NCBI GenBank assembly: GCA_003453555.1
Contig: DMLA01000120.1
Location: 1-5,168 of the forward strand
DNA: 5,168 bases
Direction: 5' to 3'
Source: Chloroflexota bacterium
GTDB taxonomy: Bacteria; Chloroflexota; Anaerolineae; UBA7937
Shown here: positions 1 to 4,206 of the stretch, one piece after another
Numbering within the stretch: position 1 is the first letter of the stretch
Layout of the letters: each line of letters starts with the position of its first letter
Translations under genes and position numbers: made by a program
Notes under the pieces: generated by a model
The model's input: only the letters and a program-made list of their open reading frames with translations
What the model was told of the DNA's origin: nothing
Database searches by the model: none

Positions 1-635
1 ACCGAGGGCTTTCTTCTCCCTCGCACGGCGATGGCTTTGAGGTTCTTGGAGCCCATCACCGCGCCCATACCTGTGCGTCCTGCAAAGTGGTGGAGGTCGT
101 TCACCACACAGGCGAAGCGGACTAGCCTCTCCCCCGCGGGGCCTATCTGGGCCACGCGGATGAGGGGATCTCCCAACTCCTCTTGGATCGCCTCTTGGAC
201 GGGGGCGGTGAGTTGTCCCCAGAGGTGGGAGGCGTCGCGAACCTCAACTTGCTGGTCATCTATCCAGATATAGGACGGCCTTTGGGCCCTGCCTCTGATG
301 ATTAGAGCGTCGTAGCCCGCCTTTCTCAGTTCCGCCCCCCAGAAGCCTCCGGCCTCCGCTTCGCCATACCCCTCCGTCAGGGGGGATTTGCCCCCTACGC
401 TGTTGCGGCCAGATCCGGCTATGGGGGCCCCGGTGATGAGACCCGCGGCGAAGATCAAAAGGTTCTCAGGGCCCAGAGGGTCGATCTTCGGTTTCAGGTT
501 CTTGAGTAGATAGTAGGCGATGAGGTTTCTACCGCCGAAGTAGCGGCGATAGAATAACTCCCCCGGCTCCTCTACCCTTTTATTTCCGGTGGAGAGATCG
601 AGGTGCAAGATTCGACCGTTATACCCGTGGGGCAT
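1..635 (-). CDS. Aldehyde:ferredoxin oxidoreductase, N-terminal part (partial at window edge)
   Basis: The first 211 residues of a tungsten-pterin aldehyde oxidoreductase of the AOR family, which oxidises aldehydes to carboxylic acids and passes electrons to ferredoxin in the cytoplasm. The translation starts MPHGYNGRILHLDLSTG, a typical AOR opening, and then shows FGGRN (33-37), GSGRNSVGGKSPLT (74-87), GAELRKAGYDALIIRG (100-115), IGPAGE (164-169) and GRTGMGAVMGSKNLKAIAV (186-204), the standard N-terminal-domain pterin-binding signatures. About two thirds of the usual ~600 residues, including the [4Fe-4S] cysteines, lie beyond the left edge. The ATG at 635 is supported by GGGAGA five bases upstream (641-646) and an in-frame TAA shortly before it. 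It follows DUF1786 by 39 nt, so it is probably the third gene of the ferredoxin operon. The AOR subtype and its substrate cannot be told from this part. Family assignment is firm. Confidence 0.95.
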   Translation of the reverse strand, partial: MPHGYNGRILHLDLSTGNKRVEEPGELFYRRYFGGRNLIAYYLLKNLKPKIDPLGPENLLIFAAGLITGAPIAGSGRNSVGGKSPLTEGYGEAEAGGFWGAELRKAGYDALIIRGRAQRPSYIWIDDQQVEVRDASHLWGQLTAPVQEAIQEELGDPLIRVAQIGPAGERLVRFACVVNDLHHFAGRTGMGAVMGSKNLKAIAVRGRRKPS

Positions 636-674
636 CAAATTCTCCCTATCGATTGATTAGGCCCTCTGTAGCAA

Positions 675-1715
675 TTAGCGATCGTCCCCCAGCACAGTTT
701 TTTGGGCCGCGGCCACTAGGCCAAAGCAGCCGGTGAGCATCATATCGCCGTAGGGCACGGCCATGTAGCCTAACCCTTGGGCCATCCGCCGGTTGGGCCC
801 GGTGATGGTCACGAACCGAAAAGGGCCTTTGTAATCGGGGTGGATGAAAGCCCCGTGGCCGTGGTCTTCATAGACCTCGTCGTTGGTCAAGACCCCTTGG
901 CGCAGCCGCTCGATATGATCGACGAGTTTCTCCTTATTCATCAATACCGTATGATGCTCGAAGAGCCCCCAGACCCTCTCCCCTTTTACCAGGGCGGCGA
1001 GGACGTGTTGATTGCCCACGTTGACCACGATGAGGCCCTCATCTTGTCGTGCGGCCACCACCTCATCGCAGAGAGCGCCCCATATCGCTGCCGAGCCGGT
1101 ATCCATCATCAAAGAGCCCGGGGCATCTCGTTGTACAGCCTTCATGCGGGTGAGATAGGGGGGCACCTCCCGGTAGGCTAGGCTCTCCAGTTGGCCTCCA
1201 GCCTTCACGAACCTCTCCCATTGTTGGAAGCGGAACCTCCGTTGGCTGATGCCTGGCTGTTCGCCGTGGTCCTGGACGGCGATGGCATACTCTCTGGGAA
1301 GTTCCAGGTTGAAGAGGGCCAAAGCCCTTCCTAGGGAGCGAAGATCGATGTCTCGGGTCTCGATGACTGTAGCATTATCTGGAGGTTCCTCCACTATCTC
1401 CACTCCCATGGCTCTAACCTCTTTGAGGTCGTCCCGGATGGTCTTGGCTGCCAAGGGGGTGGCAAAGATGCGGTAGCCTGCCCTGAGGTGGGCCTTGAGG
1501 GCGCTGGCGTTGGGGCCGCCTCCCATGAGGTTCCCCGTCAGGAAGATATCTTCCCCTTGGGCGGTGGCCTCTTTGATCTTCTGAGCCATAATGGTGGACA
1601 TAGAGGGGAGGAGTAGTTTGACGCAGTTCTCCATCGGTTTGCCACCCTCGAAGAGGAGGATGTCCTGCGTCCCAGCCCCCACATCTATGGCTAGTAGGCG
1701 ATCTATAGGCATCAT
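675..1715 (-). CDS. DUF1786 family protein, ASKHA-like nucleotide-binding fold, function unknown
   Basis: A 346-residue protein that I recognise as the DUF1786 family, sometimes labelled 'putative pyruvate formate-lyase activating enzyme' without support: it has no radical-SAM CxxxCxxC motif. What is visible resembles an actin/Hsp70/sugar-kinase-type ATPase: AIDVGAGTQDILL (9-21) like a phosphate-1 loop, LTGNLMGGGP (59-68), MDTGSAAIWGAL (204-215), NVGNQHVLAALV (232-243) like a phosphate-2 loop, TGPNR (305-309) and a glycine-rich C-terminus GDMMLTGCFGL (323-333). Histidine-rich patches FEHHT (252-256) and DHGHG (284-288) may be functional. No signal peptide or membrane segment, so cytoplasmic. 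Two consecutive ATGs open the gene (1715 and 1712). GAAAGG lies only 2 nt before the first and 5 nt before the second, so 1712 (345 residues) is the likelier start. It sits between ferredoxin and AOR genes, which suggests a role in AOR maturation, activation or aldehyde metabolism; that is inference. Confidence 0.85.
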   Translation of the reverse strand: MMPIDRLLAIDVGAGTQDILLFEGGKPMENCVKLLLPSMSTIMAQKIKEATAQGEDIFLTGNLMGGGPNASALKAHLRAGYRIFATPLAAKTIRDDLKEVRAMGVEIVEEPPDNATVIETRDIDLRSLGRALALFNLELPREYAIAVQDHGEQPGISQRRFRFQQWERFVKAGGQLESLAYREVPPYLTRMKAVQRDAPGSLMMDTGSAAIWGALCDEVVAARQDEGLIVVNVGNQHVLAALVKGERVWGLFEHHTVLMNKEKLVDHIERLRQGVLTNDEVYEDHGHGAFIHPDYKGPFRFVTITGPNRRMAQGLGYMAVPYGDMMLTGCFGLVAAAQKTVLGDDR

Positions 1716-1730
1716 AGCCTTTCTAAAGGG

Positions 1731-1779
1731 GAAAGCCCCAGAGGAAGCCGCTGCCGCGACCTTGGCCTTTGGGGCTTTC
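1731..1779 (-). other. Long-loop inverted repeat between ferredoxin and DUF1786 genes
   Basis: A perfect 10-bp inverted repeat, GAAAGCCCCA (1731-1740) and TGGGGCTTTC (1770-1779), separated by 29 nt. On the transcribed minus strand the 3' arm is followed by CCCTTTAG and not by a run of T, so it is not a classical terminator. It ends about 15 nt before the ATG of the DUF1786 gene and could act as an attenuator, an mRNA processing or stability element, or a control of translation. The repeat is directly visible; the role is inferred. Confidence 0.45.
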
Positions 1780-1799
1780 TCTCAACTTAACACGATTCG

Positions 1800-1828
1800 C
1801 CTCGCTAGGCTGCTGCGCCTTGGCGAGG
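1800..1828 (-). other. Stem-loop immediately after the ferredoxin stop codon
   Basis: CCTCGC (1800-1805) and GCGAGG (1823-1828) form a 6-bp GC-rich stem that begins 2 nt after the ferredoxin stop codon. Pairing continues inward with two A-C mismatches in minus-strand RNA. No T-tract follows (the next bases are CGAATCG), so full termination is unlikely. A 3' stability hairpin, leaving more ferredoxin mRNA than downstream mRNA, would fit. Role inferred. Confidence 0.35.
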
Positions 1829-1830
1829 GT

Positions 1831-2094
1831 TTAGACCTTGGGCTCCTTGTCCGGGTGAATCTTCTTGAACTTAGCCAGGAGTTCCTCTTGGGACTCTTCG
1901 TGATCCGGGTCAGGGATGCAGCAGTCCACCGGACAGACCAAAGCGCATTGCGATTCGTCGTACCAACCCACGCATTCGGTGCATTTGTTGGGATCTATGA
2001 GGTAGATCTCCTCGCCCTCGCTAATGGCTTCATTGGGACATTCCGGCTCACAGGCCCCGCAGAGGATACACTCCTCAGTGATCTTGTAGGCCAT
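1831..2094 (-). CDS. 2[4Fe-4S] ferredoxin, Alvin/YfhL-type
   Basis: An 87-residue bacterial ferredoxin carrying low-potential electrons in the cytoplasm. The first cluster motif is canonical: C9-x2-C12-x2-C15-x3-C19-P. The second is C38-x2-C41-x8-C50-x3-C54-P, where the eight-residue insertion between the second and third cysteines (VGWYDESQ) marks the Alvin/YfhL type and not the short clostridial type. Two further cysteines follow (C58, C59). The last ~25 residues are charged (EESQEELLAKFKKIHPDKEP) and probably form the C-terminal helix seen in Alvin-type ferredoxins. The ATG at 2094 has a strong ribosome site, AGGGAGG at 2103-2109, spaced 8 nt. It is the first gene after a near-consensus promoter and precedes DUF1786 and AOR. 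It is a likely electron acceptor for that AOR, and could serve other ferredoxin enzymes too. Confidence 0.96.
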   Translation of the reverse strand: MAYKITEECILCGACEPECPNEAISEGEEIYLIDPNKCTECVGWYDESQCALVCPVDCCIPDPDHEESQEELLAKFKKIHPDKEPKV

Positions 2095-2102
2095 CTATAT
2101 TA

Positions 2103-2109
2103 CCTCCCT
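2103..2109 (-). promoter_or_regulatory. Strong Shine-Dalgarno site of the ferredoxin gene
   Basis: The minus strand reads AGGGAGG, then 8 nt, then ATG (2094). This is the strongest ribosome site in the window. It agrees with high expression of the ferredoxin and fixes its start codon. Confidence 0.8.
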
Positions 2110-2140
2110 TGTTGTTTTAGAATGTTTTAAGACGAACAAG

Positions 2141-2169
2141 ATTATATCAGATTTTACCCCCTTTGTAAA
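2141..2169 (-). promoter_or_regulatory. Sigma-70-type promoter of the ferredoxin-DUF1786-AOR operon
   Basis: On the minus strand: -35 TTTACA (2164-2169; 5 of 6 to TTGACA), a 17-nt spacer, and -10 TATAAT (2141-2146; 6 of 6), preceded by TGA, giving the extended -10 element TGnTATAAT. Transcription should start near 2134, leaving an AT-rich leader of about 40 nt before the ferredoxin ATG. The site lies a few bases downstream of the hairpin at 2176-2208, which separates this unit from the ferritin-like gene. Near-perfect match and ideal spacing make this a confident call. Confidence 0.88.
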
Positions 2170-2175
2170 CCCGAA

Positions 2176-2208
2176 AGGTGGAGGACACGGACTCTGTGTC
2201 TTCCACCT
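2176..2208 (-). terminator. Hairpin terminator after the ferritin-like gene
   Basis: GGTGGAGGACAC (2177-2188) pairs with GTGTCTTCCACC (2196-2207), with one G-T position that becomes an A-C mismatch in minus-strand RNA. An outer A-T pair (2176/2208) adds to the stem. On the minus strand it is followed by TTTCGGGTTT, a weak and broken T-tract. A second small inverted repeat, CGCCT (2213-2217) and AGGCG (2226-2230), lies between it and the stop codon at 2240. Its position, after the last gene of one unit and just before the promoter of the next, suits a terminator. The poor T-tract leaves room for an operator or read-through. Confidence 0.6.
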
Positions 2209-2239
2209 ACCACGCCTTACAATAGAGGCGCGGCGGGGT

Positions 2240-3091
2240 CTATTCCCTTTCGAGTTCCTCCAGGAGATCGGTGAAGAGTTGGTCGTGGTAGATCTCATGG
2301 TCTCGGATGCGGGTCAGGAGCCTCTTGAGCCCGGGATCTTCGACCTCGTCGATCTGACGGGTGTACTCCTTGGTCACCTCTCGCTCCACGGCGATATCGG
2401 CTCGCAGCATGTCGGCGGTCTCCTCTGAGCGGTCCACCCCGGTCTCTTCTATCTCTGGGCTGCCACCGGTTTCTGTCATCTCCTCCGCCAGCCAACCCAG
2501 GTGTTGCATCTCGTTGATAGCCTGATCTTGCAGTTCTAGACTGACCTCCTCATCGGGGGTCAGATAAGAGTGATAGAGGTACTGCAAGATGACGGCGTAC
2601 TCGTGGCGGACCCCCCAGTTCAACATATCGATGGTCTTATCCCTCTTCTCGGAGAGGAGCGCCCCTTCTGGGGCTATCTTCTCCCGGTCCGATTTCTCGA
2701 CCATATGGCTGAACTCTCGGTGGTGGGTCTTCTCGTCGGAGAGGATACGGCGCAAGAGCCGCTTTATCTTGGGGTCATCGATAGTCTCTATGTGCTCCTT
2801 GTACATGGTGATGGCGTCCTCTTCGGCCTTGACGTCCCGCCGTAGCCACTCCGCTGGGCTAGTGCCTCCCAGATCCATCTCCGCCCGCTCCAGAGCGGGC
2901 TTGCCCCCTAACTCCACCACCTTCTCCGAGAGCCAATCGAGATGGCGCATCTCCTCCCTGGCGATGGCCTCGATCTCGCAGGCCATCTCTCCCTCTCCCA
3001 AAGCGTAGGCGTGGCGCAGGTACTGCACAATGGCCATATGTTCACCTTTGATATCCTCGTTGAGGAGGGCGATTATCTTCTCGCTCATCAT
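2240..3091 (-). CDS. Tandem ferritin-like / rubrerythrin-type diiron protein (two four-helix domains)
   Basis: A 283-residue cytoplasmic protein built of two ferritin-like four-helix bundles, residues about 1-140 and 150-283, evidently an internal duplication. Each half keeps a full set of carboxylate/histidine ligands. Domain 1: E17 (GEHMAIVQYLRH), E47-x2-H50 (EEMRHLDWL), E90 or E91, E120-x2-H123. Domain 2: E164 (RHEYAVILQYLYH), E194-x2-H197 (NEMQHLGWL), E236 or E238, E266-x2-H269. The E-to-ExxH spacing is 30 residues in both halves. The family includes bacterioferritins and rubrerythrins, which store iron or reduce peroxide. Two ATGs stand in tandem (3091, 3088); the gene begins 3 nt after the rubredoxin-like gene with only a weak GTGGGG upstream, so translational coupling is likely. 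Peroxidase activity fed by the adjacent rubredoxin-like protein is my preferred role; iron storage or ferroxidase activity is the alternative. Confidence 0.85.
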   Translation of the reverse strand: MMSEKIIALLNEDIKGEHMAIVQYLRHAYALGEGEMACEIEAIAREEMRHLDWLSEKVVELGGKPALERAEMDLGGTSPAEWLRRDVKAEEDAITMYKEHIETIDDPKIKRLLRRILSDEKTHHREFSHMVEKSDREKIAPEGALLSEKRDKTIDMLNWGVRHEYAVILQYLYHSYLTPDEEVSLELQDQAINEMQHLGWLAEEMTETGGSPEIEETGVDRSEETADMLRADIAVEREVTKEYTRQIDEVEDPGLKRLLTRIRDHEIYHDQLFTDLLEELERE

Positions 3092-3094
3092 AAT

Positions 3095-3430
3095 CTAACC
3101 CCACTTCCCTTTGCCGATGTGGGTCTGGATCTCGGCCTTCACCCTCTGCTGGATGAGCGCGGCCGTTTCCTTGGCCTGGGTGAATATCTCAACGCATCGG
3201 GGGTCTAGGTTGTCCTCTACCCCCTTCTGGGCCACCTCGGCCACCTCATCGAGCAGGGTGTAGAGCCTGATGTGCAGGCCGTTGGAGAGGCGAGACCTCT
3301 CGATCAACTGCGCTGCCTTCTCCTCCAATTTCTCGAACTTCTCCCGGGGAGCCCCGCAATTAGGACATTTCTCCGGCGGGGTATCCCCATCGTAGATGTA
3401 GCCGCATACCGTGCATCTCCATTTTTCCAT
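3095..3430 (-). CDS. Rubredoxin-like protein with C-terminal helical tail
   Basis: A 111-residue protein starting with a short rubredoxin domain: W4-R-C6-TV-C9-GYIYDGDTPPEK-C22-PN-C25-GAPREKFEKL. The 12-residue spacing between the two CxxC pairs is that of rubrerythrin rubredoxin domains, not the ~29 of free rubredoxins. It should bind one Fe(Cys)4 and carry single electrons. Residues ~46-111 are predicted helical and match no family I recognise; a lone C79 lies there. The ATG at 3430 has AGGAAGG seven bases upstream (3438-3444) and an in-frame TAA before that, so the start is secure. The gene ends 3 nt before the tandem ferritin-like gene. Its likely job is electron delivery to that diiron protein and perhaps to the flavodiiron protein upstream. 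Domain call firm; partner inferred. Confidence 0.88.
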   Translation of the reverse strand: MEKWRCTVCGYIYDGDTPPEKCPNCGAPREKFEKLEEKAAQLIERSRLSNGLHIRLYTLLDEVAEVAQKGVEDNLDPRCVEIFTQAKETAALIQQRVKAEIQTHIGKGKWG

Positions 3431-3515
3431 CTTCTTGCCTTCCTCTTAGATTCTGCGCCCTTTTCTCGTTTCGCTATTTGTGAGCCCTGTTTGCCTCCTT
3501 TTTCACCTTAAGCGA

Positions 3516-3615
3516 CTATCTCTACACAGGGGTTATCTTCATCTCTTCCGCTAATCTTCAGTTCAGGAGCCAAGCGATCTGATTACAAGTAGAGAGGTTG
3601 GTAGGCTATCTCTAC
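3516..3615. repeat. Pair of 10-bp direct repeats CTATCTCTAC
   Basis: Exact copies of CTATCTCTAC at 3516-3525 and 3606-3615, with starts 90 bp apart, in the gap before the rubredoxin-like gene. One copy contributes to the right arm of the inverted repeat at 3587-3617. They could be operator half-sites or alternative pairing arms in the leader RNA. Chance cannot be excluded at this length. Confidence 0.35.
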
Positions 3616-3678
3616 TTCCTGTCAGCATGAGGGAGGTATAAAGTCTTCGCTATCTTCCTCCCGACAACTCTTCAGTTC
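3555..3678. repeat. Pair of 10-bp direct repeats TCTTCAGTTC
   Basis: Exact copies of TCTTCAGTTC at 3555-3564 and 3669-3678 (GAACTGAAGA on the minus strand), in the same intergenic gap as the CTATCTCTAC pair. Together the two pairs hint at a small internal duplication or at regulator sites. No matching regulator gene is in the window. Confidence 0.3.
3587..3617 (-). terminator. Inverted repeat, possible weak terminator of the flavodiiron-DinB unit or leader element
   Basis: A perfect 9-bp inverted repeat, AAGTAGAGA (3587-3595) and TCTCTACTT (3609-3617), with a 13-nt loop, lying about 80 nt after the DinB stop codon. In minus-strand RNA the second arm is followed by GUAAUC, so there is no proper U-tract. 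It may be a weak terminator, an operator, or one form of a switchable leader structure, because the downstream copy of the 10-bp repeat (3516-3525) could pair with the same arm. Confidence 0.35.
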
Positions 3679-3698
3679 TTCCGGTGCAGGGATCTACC

Positions 3699-4205
3699 TC
3701 ATGCTTGCCTTTTCCTTTGCCAGGCCATGATCTGGTCGGCGTGTTCGATATCGTGCTCGGCCTGTATTTCCAGGTTCCTTCGAGGGGTCGTCGGCCAGCG
3801 CCAAGGAGGGACGAAACGGCGGCTCAGCTCTTCGTCGCTCAACTGACGCGTCAGTTCAATAAGTCCCTCTCTAGCCTCCTCCATCTCCGCCAATATGTGG
3901 CTCGTGCTCATGGCTCGCCTCTTCTCTATCTCCTGGGCGTTCCACTTGGCGAAGCCACGCACACCCCTGATGGTGTAATCGAATTTAGGATGCTCCTGCG
4001 AGATGGCTCTCTCTATGACAGCCCGAGTCTCTTTGTCCCAGGCGGCGATGTGGGCCAGGGTCTCCTTCACCGACCAATCTCCTACCACTCCGGAGATGGT
4101 CACCTCCTCTTCGCTCAACCCCTCGATGGCTGAGAGGAGCCTCTCCCGCCCCTGAGCCAGATACTCCAGGAGTTCCGCTCTATTCTTCTTTCTTCGGGTT
4201 GGCAT
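3699..4205 (-). CDS. DinB/ClbS-DfsB-like four-helix bundle protein
   Basis: A 168-residue soluble protein of the DinB superfamily, closest by eye to the ClbS/DfsB or DinB_2 groups. It shows an opening helix (ELLEYLAQGRERLLSAIEGL, 11-30), the signature GDWSVKETLAHIAAWDKE (42-59), and the C-terminal AEHDIEHADQIMAW (149-162). H52, H151 and H155 make up the usual metal-binding histidine triad, so an active metal site is likely. Family members include thiol-dependent S-transferases and the colibactin self-resistance hydrolase ClbS; many are induced by stress and have no known substrate. Its ATG lies 1 nt after the flavodiiron stop codon with no clear ribosome site, so translation is probably coupled. 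The context suggests a part in oxidative or electrophile stress, but its substrate cannot be read from the sequence. Confidence 0.85.
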   Translation of the reverse strand: MPTRRKKNRAELLEYLAQGRERLLSAIEGLSEEEVTISGVVGDWSVKETLAHIAAWDKETRAVIERAISQEHPKFDYTIRGVRGFAKWNAQEIEKRRAMSTSHILAEMEEAREGLIELTRQLSDEELSRRFVPPWRWPTTPRRNLEIQAEHDIEHADQIMAWQRKRQA

Positions 4206-4206
4206 C

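Larger units (their letters stand above)
3431..3698 (-). other. 268-nt intergenic region upstream of the rubredoxin-like gene
   Basis: No convincing gene on either strand; the longest minus-strand ATG frame here is about 21 codons and has no ribosome site. It holds short repeats and a stem-loop, listed separately. I found no promoter close to consensus: TTGTCG with TTTATA further down is spaced 19 nt and poorly matched. An AAGGAGG on the minus strand (3494-3500) is not followed by a start codon at a usable distance. The gap is the longest in the window, so it probably holds the control region for the rubredoxin-ferritin pair, the end of the flavodiiron-DinB unit, or both. Confidence 0.5.

Noticed and set aside
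777..1181. Plus-strand open frame of 134 codons
   Set aside because: It lies wholly inside the DUF1786 gene on the opposite strand, has no family signature, and its composition mirrors the real gene.
675..1715. Annotation as pyruvate formate-lyase activating enzyme
   Set aside because: There is no CxxxCxxC radical-SAM motif and the sequence shows ASKHA-like loops instead; the name is an inherited database label.
1591..2130. Plus-strand open frame of 179 codons
   Set aside because: It overlaps the DUF1786 start, the whole ferredoxin gene and the spacer on the opposite strand. The ferredoxin cysteine motifs are unmistakable, so this is a shadow frame.
2095..2298. Minus-strand open frame of 67 codons between the ferritin-like and ferredoxin genes
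   Set aside because: It overlaps the end of the ferritin-like gene out of frame and would be translated across the terminator hairpin and the promoter. No ribosome site or family match.
3618..3662. GGGAGG/CCTCCC inverted repeat (3631-3636 and 3657-3662) and a 21-codon minus-strand frame starting near 3626
   Set aside because: The stem is only 6 bp with a 20-nt loop, and the tiny frame has no ribosome site. I see no support for a gene or a defined RNA.
3684..4133. Plus-strand open frame of 149 codons
   Set aside because: Antisense to the DinB-family gene, whose histidine triad and helices are clear; the plus frame shows no motif.
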